From NCBI GenBank assembly GCA_017619815.1, contig JAFZRR010000021.1:1-33938 (forward strand): 33,938 nucleotides of DNA, in the 5' to 3' direction. Positions 16,228 to 23,309 of the stretch are shown here, one piece after another. The DNA is from Bacilli bacterium. GTDB taxonomy: Bacteria > Bacillota_I > Bacilli_A > RFN20 > CAG-826. The notes below the pieces were generated by a model, which saw only the letters and a list, made by a program, of their open reading frames with translations, was not told where the DNA came from and did not search any database. Position 1 is the stretch's first letter; every line of letters starts with the position of its first letter. A program made the translations under genes and the position numbers.

Positions 16228-16803
16228 TTATCTCTTTTTCATTTTGGCTTTGATAATATCAACGATTTCTTGTGCGGCTCTTTCAACCTTATCATTGATA
16301 ATGATGTGATCGTAATTATCAGTCATGGTCATTTCCTTACGACCTTTTTCAAGTCTTTCTTGAATGATTTCTTCTGTTTCTGTCTTTCTCTTTCTAATGC
16401 GTTTTTCTAAAGCATTAATTGATGGAGGCATTAAGAAGAAGGAAATAACACGATCATCATGGACTTTACTCATCACTTGAGAAGCACCATTGATTTCAAT
16501 TTCTAAGAACACGTTCTTACCAGCGTTTCTCAAAGCTTCAACCTTATCTTTAGGTGTGCCATATCTATGGCCCACAAAGGCGGCCCATTCTAAAAAGTTA
16601 CCTTCGTCAATATTTCTTTGGAATTCTTCTTCACTGACGAAGTAATAATCAACACCATCGGTTTCTTTCGCGCGCTTTTCTCTTGTAGTCATGGAAATAG
16701 AATAAGTTAAGTCGAGCTTATACTTAGACATAATTTCCTGTCTCACGCAGTTTTTGCCTACGCCAGATGGTCCGCTTAGAATAATGAGTAATCCTTTTTT
16801 CAT
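16228..16803 (-). CDS. gmk: Guanylate kinase
   Basis: Phosphorylates GMP to GDP in purine nucleotide synthesis. At 191 residues it has the P-loop LSGPSGVGKNCV (9-20), the GMP-binding SISMTTREKR and DYYFVSEEEF blocks, NFLEWAAFVGHRYGTP, and FLEIEINGASQV. The P-loop ends GKNC where Bacillus Gmk has GKGT and others GKST; the lysine is kept. No ribosome binding site is visible, and the promoter -10 ends 12 bases before the ATG, so the leader is only about six bases. It is first gene of gmk-priA and divergent from rqcH, as in many Firmicutes. Confidence 0.95.
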   Translation of the reverse strand: MKKGLLIILSGPSGVGKNCVRQEIMSKYKLDLTYSISMTTREKRAKETDGVDYYFVSEEEFQRNIDEGNFLEWAAFVGHRYGTPKDKVEALRNAGKNVFLEIEINGASQVMSKVHDDRVISFFLMPPSINALEKRIRKRKTETEEIIQERLEKGRKEMTMTDNYDHIIINDKVERAAQEIVDIIKAKMKKR

Positions 16804-16815
16804 AAGATATGAAGT

Positions 16816-16844
16816 ATTATATTAATCATTTTTGTTTCGGTCAA
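16816..16844 (-). promoter_or_regulatory. Promoter of gmk-priA, very short leader
   Basis: On the minus strand TTGACC (16844-16839), a 17-base spacer and TATAAT (16821-16816) form a near-consensus promoter. Initiation about seven bases past the -10 places the 5' end about six bases before the gmk ATG at 16803. Confidence 0.8.
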
Positions 16845-16851
16845 ACATTTA

Positions 16852-16857
16852 TATAAT
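16852..16857 (+). promoter_or_regulatory. -10 element of rqcH, very short leader
   Basis: TATAAT ends 11 bases before the ATG at 16869, predicting a leader of about five bases with no room for a ribosome binding site. The -35 region (TTTTTG at 16829-16834) is weak and overlaps the spacer of the divergent gmk promoter, so the two promoters share DNA. Confidence 0.6.
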
Positions 16858-16868
16858 AAATTACGTCT

Positions 16869-18242
16869 ATGAATAATCTAAAAATCACATCAAAAGACTT
16901 ACAAATTATCGTTAACGATTTAAAAGAGAAGATCAAATTCAATCACATTTCAAATGTGACAATCATCAATTCTTATGATATTTTCTTCTCCTTTTCTATG
17001 TATAGAAAGGAAAAGCTTTTCATCTCTTTAAATCCTCAACATCCTTTTGTGTGTCTCGTGTCCATCGATAATCCATGCGGTACAAAAATCGGTATGTTAA
17101 ACGATTACATGAGAAAAGAAATAAAAGATGGATTTTTATTAGATGTTGAAACACTAAATAACGATCGTATTGTGAAGATTCACTACAACAGAACTAATGA
17201 ATATTTTGATAAAGAAGACCGTTTTATCATCATTGAGCTCATTCCTCATAGACCAAATTTCATTGTTCTAAATGAAGAAAACACTATTCTTTTTGCGACA
17301 CACCAAACCGATATCGCAAATGAAAGACCAATATTAAAAGGACTAAAATATGTTCTCCCAGAAAACAGTAATTTGGAATTACCAGAAGATAATTTCAATT
17401 TAGATGAGTTCAAAGAAGATGCATCGAGCTACTTTGTGGATGCAAAAAGAAAGAGACTTCAAGAACAGTTCAAACCGGTTCTCACACATATCAAATCGAG
17501 AATCAAAACTTTAAAGACGAAAATTAAAGTTCTCAATAAAGAAATTGAAGAAGCAAAATCTCATTTTATCTACCAAGAAATTGGCACGATGATTTTGACA
17601 TATGCCTATGACGAAAATGAACTAATTAACTATGTTAAAGAAAACAATATTGACTATGATAATTCATTAAATCCAGGTCTCAACGCGAACAAGTATTTCC
17701 AAAAATATAAGAAAGCCAAAAGAACCGTGAAAATGGATGAAAAAGAACTCGCAAAAACCGCGGATGAAATCGCTTATTATGAAGACTGTTTAGCCCAATC
17801 CAAATATATGAATGAAGATGATATCCAAGAACTCGCGGTTTTACTCTTCCCAAATAAGTTCAAACTCGGAAACAAAAAGAAGGTTGAATCTAAACCTGGT
17901 GAAGTCACCGTGGAAGGAGTCAAAATCTACTACGGAAAGAACGCTAAACAAAACGAACAATTAACATTCAAAAAAGCCAATAAATCTGATTTGTTTTTAC
18001 ATATCAAAGACGAACACGGAAGTCACGTTATTGTCTCAAGTAATAACCCGAGTAATGAAGTGATTTTAACCGCTTGTGAAATTGCCCTACTTCTATCAGG
18101 AAAAGAAGATGGTGAAGTCCAAGCCACTGAAGTGAAAAATATTAAAAAAGGAAGTTTTGAAGGACAAGCCATTTTAACTTCCTATAAATCCTATATTATT
18201 AAGTTGATTAGAACGAAAACCAAACGTTTGTTAAATAAATAA
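16869..18242 (+). CDS. rqcH: NFACT-family ribosome quality control factor RqcH
   Basis: Homologue of Rqc2/RqcH, which binds stalled 50S-peptidyl-tRNA complexes and adds alanine tails. The N-terminal NFACT-N region includes the conserved aspartate-arginine pair in LNNDRIVKIHYNR (D99, R100), needed for tailing in characterised RqcH. A coiled-coil middle (about 200-330, LTHIKSRIKTLKTKIKVLNKEIEEAKS) follows. The NFACT-R domain then shows VEGVKIYYGKNAKQNEQLTF and DLFLHIKDEHGSHVIV. At 457 residues it is about 110 shorter than Bacillus RqcH, the loss being in the middle and the end. It is divergent from gmk, has no Shine-Dalgarno sequence, and its stop lies two bases from the stop of a convergent gene. 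Confidence 0.93.
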   Translation: MNNLKITSKDLQIIVNDLKEKIKFNHISNVTIINSYDIFFSFSMYRKEKLFISLNPQHPFVCLVSIDNPCGTKIGMLNDYMRKEIKDGFLLDVETLNNDRIVKIHYNRTNEYFDKEDRFIIIELIPHRPNFIVLNEENTILFATHQTDIANERPILKGLKYVLPENSNLELPEDNFNLDEFKEDASSYFVDAKRKRLQEQFKPVLTHIKSRIKTLKTKIKVLNKEIEEAKSHFIYQEIGTMILTYAYDENELINYVKENNIDYDNSLNPGLNANKYFQKYKKAKRTVKMDEKELAKTADEIAYYEDCLAQSKYMNEDDIQELAVLLFPNKFKLGNKKKVESKPGEVTVEGVKIYYGKNAKQNEQLTFKKANKSDLFLHIKDEHGSHVIVSSNNPSNEVILTACEIALLLSGKEDGEVQATEVKNIKKGSFEGQAILTSYKSYIIKLIRTKTKRLLNK

Positions 18243-18244
18243 AT

Positions 18245-18697
18245 TTATTCTTGAACAGCGACATACTTCTTAATAAAGTTCATCGTGTTATCTGATGATC
18301 CTTTAATTATGACTTCACCTTGCATGAAGAAATAAGTCGCGGGAATAGAAGAATCTTCCCCCCATTGATAATATCCTACTGTTGAGTCATAAATGTATTG
18401 GACATTTTCGCTGGTAATGCTTTGAAAAGGAATGTAATAAATCTTACCTTTATACACTTGAACCCAGGCTTCTAATTGAGGCTTTAATTTTTGGCAAGCA
18501 GAACAGCTATCATCGCCGATATAAAATATCGAATCAATTTTGTTTGTGAAAGCCACTTCAAACATAGTGATTGGTTCAACTTCTGTAAGCGCACCACTGT
18601 CATCTTTTTCGACAGTGATTTTTGGACCATCATATGGTTTTTCTTTGCACGCTAATAAGAATGGGAGAATAAATAAAACGGTTAATACTTTTTTCAT
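18245..18697 (-). CDS. Thioredoxin-like lipoprotein, single domain
   Basis: Secreted, lipid-anchored thioredoxin-fold protein of 150 residues. The signal peptide MKKVLTVLFILPFLLAC ends in a lipobox with C17 as the lipidation site. A polar linker (18-50) is followed by the redox motif CSAC (C65, C68) in YIGDDSCSACQKLKP, and a cis-proline in SSIPATYFF (P119). It probably acts in thiol-disulfide exchange or reduction outside the membrane; the substrate is unknown. It follows trmL with adjacent stop and start codons and has GGAGG upstream. A second lipoprotein with the same active-site spacing is encoded at 19859 on the other strand. Confidence 0.85.
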   Translation of the reverse strand: MKKVLTVLFILPFLLACKEKPYDGPKITVEKDDSGALTEVEPITMFEVAFTNKIDSIFYIGDDSCSACQKLKPQLEAWVQVYKGKIYYIPFQSITSENVQYIYDSTVGYYQWGEDSSIPATYFFMQGEVIIKGSSDNTMNFIKKYVAVQE

Positions 18698-19216
18698 TTA
18701 TTTGGCCTCCTTTTCTAAGAAATCTTCGCCTTTAATAGCTTCGCTAGTGCTTAAATTTCCAAATCCTTGTTGTCTCAATATTTCATAGACCAAAATCGCC
18801 ACGCAGTTACTTAAATTAAGACTTCTTGCTTCAGGAACCATCGGAATTCTTAAAAGGTGATCAGGATGTTCTCTAAGAATATCATGAGGAATGCCTGTCG
18901 ATTCTCTACCAAACATCACAAAGACATCTTTCACTGGATTAGAGAAATCAAATGAAGAATAAACGGTTTGAGAATATCTTGTTACATAGTAAATTTCTTG
19001 GTTTTTATATTTCTTTAAGAAATCTTCATATGTTGGATAATAAAACATTTTTAAATCGTCAATATAGTCCATCCCCACTCTTTTGAGATCTTTGGAATCA
19101 ATAGAAAAAGTGAGAGGTCCAATAATATGTAAAACTGCGTGGGTGGCCACGCAAGTTCTCATAATATTACCAGTATTCTGGGGTTTTTCAGGTCTATATA
19201 AAACAACGTTAATCAT
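18698..19216 (-). CDS. trmL: tRNA (cytidine/uridine-34 2'-O) methyltransferase
   Basis: SPOUT-class methyltransferase of 172 residues that modifies the wobble base of certain leucine tRNAs in characterised members. The N-terminus MINVVLYRPEKPQNTGNIMR contains the family NTGNI segment. The C-terminal SAM-binding trefoil knot has FVMFGRESTGIP, LRIPMVPEARSLNLSN and the A-I-L-V-Y-E helix. The start overlaps the ppa stop (TAATG) and the gene abuts the downstream lipoprotein. Confidence 0.94.
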   Translation of the reverse strand: MINVVLYRPEKPQNTGNIMRTCVATHAVLHIIGPLTFSIDSKDLKRVGMDYIDDLKMFYYPTYEDFLKKYKNQEIYYVTRYSQTVYSSFDFSNPVKDVFVMFGRESTGIPHDILREHPDHLLRIPMVPEARSLNLSNCVAILVYEILRQQGFGNLSTSEAIKGEDFLEKEAK

Positions 19217-19779
19217 TAATAACCACGTGCTTTTCTTTCCGCAACAACCTTTGGTTGAATGTTACGTTTATAAGAGGCTAAACATTCTTTAATAACTCTA
19301 ATAGCTTCTTCTCTTCCATAGACTTCATCAACTGCGGTATCTTTATCTTCAAGTGATTTATAGACGGTAAAGAAGTGCTTAATTTCCGCCATAACGTGAT
19401 CAGGAATATCTTTGATATCTTTGAAGTCTCTATAGAATGGGTCATCATTACAAACAGCAATGATCTTTTCATCTGGCAAACCATTATCAGTCATAATGAG
19501 AACGCCAATAGGAGAACATCTCACAAAACTCATTGGAAGAATGGATTCACTACAAAGAACTAAAACATCAAGTGGGTCATAGTCACGTGCGAATGTTCTT
19601 GGAATAAAACCATAGTTTTGTGGATAAATAGTAGATGTAAATAAAACACGGTCGAGAATTAAGTGGCCTGTTTCTTTATCTAATTCATATTTATTTTTGC
19701 TGCCTTTAGAAATTTCTATCAAAGATAGGAAATTCTCAGGTGTAATTCTGGTGGGTTTAACGTCATGCCAACAATGCAT
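19216..19779 (-). CDS. ppa: Inorganic pyrophosphatase, family I
   Basis: Hydrolyses PPi to phosphate, pulling forward biosynthetic reactions. At 187 residues it shows EISKGSKNKYELDKETG, LDRVLFTSTIYPQNYGFIPRT and DYDPLDVLVL with the metal-binding aspartates, which define the soluble family I enzyme. In the signature D-x-D-P-L-D the second position is Tyr rather than the usual small residue. AGGAGG lies seven bases before the ATG. It is first gene of ppa-trmL-lipoprotein. The window also encodes a PPi-using phosphofructokinase, so PPi has competing fates. Confidence 0.95.
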   Translation of the reverse strand: MHCWHDVKPTRITPENFLSLIEISKGSKNKYELDKETGHLILDRVLFTSTIYPQNYGFIPRTFARDYDPLDVLVLCSESILPMSFVRCSPIGVLIMTDNGLPDEKIIAVCNDDPFYRDFKDIKDIPDHVMAEIKHFFTVYKSLEDKDTAVDEVYGREEAIRVIKECLASYKRNIQPKVVAERKARGY

Positions 19780-19820
19780 AATCAGTCCTCCTATATCACT
19801 AAATACTTTATCACAAAGTG

Positions 19821-19840
19821 TTTCGTATTACATTACGAAA
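19821..19840. promoter_or_regulatory. Dyad between ppa and the divergent lipoprotein gene
   Basis: TTTCGTA and TACGAAA form a perfect seven-base inverted repeat around TTACAT. Outer arms CACAA (19812-19816) and TTGTG (19841-19845) extend the symmetry unevenly. It covers the -35 region of the lipoprotein promoter and lies about 40 to 60 bases upstream of ppa, so it could be an operator for either. Confidence 0.4.
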
Positions 19841-19843
19841 TTG

Positions 19844-19852
19844 TGTTATACT
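19844..19852 (+). promoter_or_regulatory. Extended -10 giving a leaderless mRNA for the 19859 gene
   Basis: TGTTATACT fits an extended -10 (TGnTATACT) and ends six bases before the ATG at 19859, so the expected first base of the transcript is the A of the start codon. No -35 match is seen. Confidence 0.55.
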
Positions 19853-19858
19853 AATCGC

Positions 19859-20647
19859 ATGAAAAAATATTACGTATTCTCAATTTTATTCGTACTAGCT
19901 CCCACGCTAAGCGCTTGCCAAGATACTAAACATAGTATTGTCGCGATTAATAGTATCGGTGGAAACGGCTTGGTGGAGATTAGTAAAGCTGAATTATTAA
20001 ACCTTTTAGAAAGCAAACAACAATTTGTTTTTGAACAATATTCTCCAAAGTGCTCACACTGTACTGACTTAAGGCCAAAACTTGAGAAGTATGCAAAGGA
20101 GAAAAAGAAGACAATTTATACCTGCAATATGTATGGGTTAAGTGAAGAAGAATTTGAAGAATATTACCAAACACCATATCCAGATATTTTCACAGATTAT
20201 TACGTTCCAAGAATTCAATATATCAACGAAGGAAAGTTAACCTTCGAAGTTAATCCCACTAAGTTTGAATCTTACTATGGATTAAAGAGCATTATGGATA
20301 AGCATTTCTTCTCTTCTAAGATCACCATGGTTCAAACTGAAGAAGACTATAACACATACGTTACTTCCAATAAGAATTATCTCGTTTTCATGTATGATCA
20401 AAGCGATGCCAAATCTTCATCTTTAGCCGCTCAATATTTAATTACTAATGAAATTGCAAAAGCTAAGAAACCAATTCTCTTAATTAATTTCATTAATTAT
20501 ACAGGTAACTTAAATTTCTTATATACAAAATATGGTGTTGATTATTACGCCTTTGCTTCATTGGTGCAAAACAATGAGATAATAAAAACCATCGACTGGA
20601 GTACAGACGATGGTACTGAATTAAATAAGTTAATTGCTAGTGTTTAG
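19859..20647 (+). CDS. Two-domain thioredoxin-like lipoprotein
   Basis: Secreted lipoprotein of 262 residues. The signal peptide MKKYYVFSILFVLAPTLSAC ends in a lipobox with C20. The first thioredoxin-like domain has CSHC (C65, C68) in FEQYSPKCSHCTDLRP and a cis-proline in YYVPRIQYI (P117). A second region (about 140-262, KNYLVFMYDQSDAKSS...) looks like another thioredoxin fold without CxxC. The frame is open upstream to 19697, but that part is antisense to ppa and has no signal peptide, so the ATG at 19859 is chosen. It has no Shine-Dalgarno site and its promoter predicts a leaderless transcript. The last 11 bases overlap the convergent atpC end, and its 3' part carries the probable atp terminator on the other strand. 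Confidence 0.85.
   Translation: MKKYYVFSILFVLAPTLSACQDTKHSIVAINSIGGNGLVEISKAELLNLLESKQQFVFEQYSPKCSHCTDLRPKLEKYAKEKKKTIYTCNMYGLSEEEFEEYYQTPYPDIFTDYYVPRIQYINEGKLTFEVNPTKFESYYGLKSIMDKHFFSSKITMVQTEEDYNTYVTSNKNYLVFMYDQSDAKSSSLAAQYLITNEIAKAKKPILLINFINYTGNLNFLYTKYGVDYYAFASLVQNNEIIKTIDWSTDDGTELNKLIASV
20581..20614 (-). terminator. Probable terminator of the pfp-atp operon, inside the opposite gene
   Basis: On the minus strand ACCATCG (20614-20608) pairs with CGATGGT (20594-20588). Inside it a T-T mismatch, a CTG/CAG pairing and a five-base loop complete the hairpin. It is followed by TTTTATT. It begins 22 bases after the atpC stop and lies within the coding sequence of the convergent lipoprotein. 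Confidence 0.7.
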
Positions 20648-21050
20648 AACCAACTTCAATTCTATTGATAGCTTTCATTAAAGCAAGTCTAGCGCGGTTC
20701 ACGTCAACCGCGTTTTCTTTTTCTGCGGTACTTAACCTCTCTTCAGCACGTTGCTTTGCTTCTTTGGCTCTCTCTAAATCAATCTCATCAGCGCGTTCAA
20801 TGGAGTCTAAAACAAGCGTCGTTTTTTCTGAGTTAATAGTGATAACTCCACCACCGACAGCGTAAAGCATTTCCCTACCATGAGCTTTGATTCTCATCTT
20901 ACTAATTGCGACTGTAGAAATAAGAGGCGCGTGACCCGGTAAGATACCAAGATTATATTCACTTGAATGCACTTCTAAAAATTCGACATCACCATCAAAG
21001 TAATGACCGTATGGAGTGAGAATACTTAAATGAAATGTTTGGTTTGCCAT
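20637..21050 (-). CDS. atpC: ATP synthase F1 epsilon subunit
   Basis: Central-stalk subunit that couples and can inhibit F1. At 137 residues it has the N-terminal beta-sandwich (HLSILTPYGHYFDGDVEFLEV, NLGILPGHAPLIS, YAVGGGVITI) and the C-terminal helical hairpin (IDLERAKEAKQRAEERL), so it is full length. It is the last gene of the atp operon, one base after atpD. Its 3' end overlaps the convergent lipoprotein gene by 11 bases. Confidence 0.96.
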   Translation of the reverse strand: MANQTFHLSILTPYGHYFDGDVEFLEVHSSEYNLGILPGHAPLISTVAISKMRIKAHGREMLYAVGGGVITINSEKTTLVLDSIERADEIDLERAKEAKQRAEERLSTAEKENAVDVNRARLALMKAINRIEVGSKH

Positions 21051-21051
21051 A

Positions 21052-22455
21052 TTACTTTAAGGATTCCGCTTTCTTTCTTGCTTCTTCAATTGTGCCGACA
21101 TACAAGAAGGCCACTTCTGGTAAGTCATCTGCTTCACCATCTAAGATGGCTTTGAAGCTTCTTACTGTATCTTGAACTTTCACATAAATACCTGGGATAC
21201 CATTGAACTGAGATGCGACATGGAATGGTTGAGATAAGAAATTTCTTATCTTTCTGGCTCTTTCCACGACTTTCTTATCTTCTTCAGATAATTCGTCCAT
21301 ACCTAAAATGGCGATGATATCGGAAAGTTCTTTATATCTTTCGAGGATTTCAATAACTCTTCTAGCAACACGATAGTGTTCTTCGCCAACGATAGCAGGC
21401 TCAAGAGCGGTTGAAGAGGAGTTAAGTGGATCAACAGCTGGATAAATACCTAACGCCGCTGTACCACGGTCTAAAACGGTCTTAGCGTCCAAGTGTGAGA
21501 ATGCAGTGGCAGGTGCTGGGTCAGTTAAGTCATCTGCAGGCACGTAAATCGCTTGCACGGATGTAATAGAACCATCTTTTGTGGATGTAATTCTTTCTTG
21601 AAGTTGGCCCATTTCTGTTGCAAGTGTTGGTTGATAACCAACAGCGGAAGGCATTCTACCTAACAAAGCGGAAACTTCACTACCAGCTTGAGTGAAACGG
21701 AAAATGTTATCGATGAATAATAAGACATCGCTCTTTTCTTGATCACGGAAATATTCCGCCATCGTTAAACCACTAAGAGCAACTCTCATTCTCGCTCCTG
21801 GTGGCTCATTCATTTGACCAAATACTAATGCGGTTTTACTTAAAACACCGGATTGTTTCATTTCGTAATATAAGTCATTACCTTCACGGCTTCTTTCACC
21901 GACACCAGCAAAGACGGAAATACCACCTTTTTCATTAGCGATATTATTCATTAATTCTTGAATTAAGACGGTTTTACCCACACCAGCGCCACCGAATAAG
22001 CCAATCTTGCCACCTCTCACGTATAGGCATAAGAGGTCGATGACTTTAATACCGGTTTCGAAGATTTCTTTCTTCACGGATTGGTCTTTAAATTTTGGAG
22101 GATTTCTATGAATAGAAAGTCTTTTTGCGTCTTTGACTTCTTCTTTGCCATCAATAGGTTCACCCAAAACATTGAACATTCTTCCTAATGTTTCTCTTCC
22201 TACTGGAACAGAAATTGGATGTTCTAAAGAAATGACGTCCATACCACGCACGAGACCTTCGGTTGGACCCATAGAAACACATCTCACCACATCATCACCG
22301 ATATGTTGAGCAACTTCTACGGTTAATTTCTTATCATCTTTTAAAGGGATTTCTAAAGCGGTAAGAAGTTCAGGTAAATGTTGATCTTTAAATCTGACAT
22401 CGACAATTGGACCAACAACTTGAATAATCTTTCCTTTGGTAGTTAAATCTTTCAT
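21052..22455 (-). CDS. atpD: ATP synthase F1 beta subunit
   Basis: Catalytic subunit of F1, 467 residues. P-loop GGAGVGKT at 155-162, GERSREGNDLYYEM with the catalytic Glu, LLFIDNIFRFTQAGSEVSALLGRMPSAVGYQPTL region, and LDRGTAALGIYPAVDPLNSSS are all present. Just before the P-loop the sequence reads IDLLCLYVRGGK where most have an A-P or C-P pair; the effect, if any, is unknown. AGGAGG lies upstream and overlaps the atpG stop. Confidence 0.97.
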   Translation of the reverse strand: MKDLTTKGKIIQVVGPIVDVRFKDQHLPELLTALEIPLKDDKKLTVEVAQHIGDDVVRCVSMGPTEGLVRGMDVISLEHPISVPVGRETLGRMFNVLGEPIDGKEEVKDAKRLSIHRNPPKFKDQSVKKEIFETGIKVIDLLCLYVRGGKIGLFGGAGVGKTVLIQELMNNIANEKGGISVFAGVGERSREGNDLYYEMKQSGVLSKTALVFGQMNEPPGARMRVALSGLTMAEYFRDQEKSDVLLFIDNIFRFTQAGSEVSALLGRMPSAVGYQPTLATEMGQLQERITSTKDGSITSVQAIYVPADDLTDPAPATAFSHLDAKTVLDRGTAALGIYPAVDPLNSSSTALEPAIVGEEHYRVARRVIEILERYKELSDIIAILGMDELSEEDKKVVERARKIRNFLSQPFHVASQFNGIPGIYVKVQDTVRSFKAILDGEADDLPEVAFLYVGTIEEARKKAESLK

Positions 22456-22466
22456 AACTATTCCTC

Positions 22467-23309
22467 CTATACAGCATTAGCTGCCGAGACAATTTCCGTA
22501 ATTTCTTGGGTAATCGCACTCTGACGAGCTTTGTTAAATTCAATTTTGAGTTGTTCAAGCAAGTCTTTCGCGTTATTTGTGGCGTTTTCCATCGCGTTAC
22601 AACGCGCGGCTTGTTCACAGACTTCGCTTTCTAAAAGCTTGCTATAAACGATTGTTTTGATATAAATCGGCACTATTTCTTCGACAAGTGATTTCTCATC
22701 TGGTTCTAAAATAGGAGCGATTCCATTATCGTCAGTCTCCACTTCGTGAAGTGGGAGAATCTTGAAGTCTTTTGGTATAAATACCAAGGAGTTCTTGTAT
22801 TCCGAATATATCAAGTGTATCTCGTGATATTTGCCCTTGATATACTCACTGGTTAAATATGAGATGAGTGAATTGATTAAAGAAGAATTTTCAATGGAAC
22901 TATATTCTTCAAATCCTTCCACTTTGGTAAATTCACCACTTTCATAATGGACAAGTCCTTTGTTACCTAAAATGACGGCATCATCTTTTTCCTTTAATGT
23001 CACGTCCGCTAATTTGAAGATGTTGTTATTGTAAGAACCACATAAACCTAGTGTTGAAGAAACAATGATATATAAGTTCTTATCAGTGTCATTATTAGCA
23101 ACGTTAAAAGGAGTCTTTGCTTTTCTAGCAAAGGATAAAACCGTATTAGTGGCGTCCGCTAATTCGTTCGCATAATCGCGATTGCTCATCATTTTGTTTT
23201 TCCACTTCTTTAATTTGACCGTGGAAACAAGCTTCATCGCGCTAGTGACTTTTAAAGCACCACTAACAGAAGATATTCTCTTTTTAATTTTAGTAACTTC
23301 TTGTGACAT
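22467..23309 (-). CDS. atpG: ATP synthase F1 gamma subunit
   Basis: Rotor shaft of F1, 280 residues. The N-terminal helix VTKIKKRISSVSGALKVTSAMKLVSTVKLKK carries the conserved I-x-S-V and T-x-A-M-K-x-V motifs. The C-terminal helix ARCNAMENATNNAKDLLEQL includes the A-R-x-x-A-M-x-x-A-T signature. The start shares one base with the atpA stop. The Shine-Dalgarno sequence is weak, suggesting coupling to atpA. Confidence 0.96.
   Translation of the reverse strand: MSQEVTKIKKRISSVSGALKVTSAMKLVSTVKLKKWKNKMMSNRDYANELADATNTVLSFARKAKTPFNVANNDTDKNLYIIVSSTLGLCGSYNNNIFKLADVTLKEKDDAVILGNKGLVHYESGEFTKVEGFEEYSSIENSSLINSLISYLTSEYIKGKYHEIHLIYSEYKNSLVFIPKDFKILPLHEVETDDNGIAPILEPDEKSLVEEIVPIYIKTIVYSKLLESEVCEQAARCNAMENATNNAKDLLEQLKIEFNKARQSAITQEITEIVSAANAV

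Noticed and set aside
18219..18260. Possible terminator between rqcH and the convergent lipoprotein
   Set aside because: Only loopless AT-rich palindromes (CAAACGTTTG and AATAAATTTATT) are present; neither forms a convincing hairpin with a U-run.
19697..19858. Upstream extension of the plus-strand lipoprotein frame
   Set aside because: It is antisense to ppa and would bury the signal peptide and lipobox in the interior.
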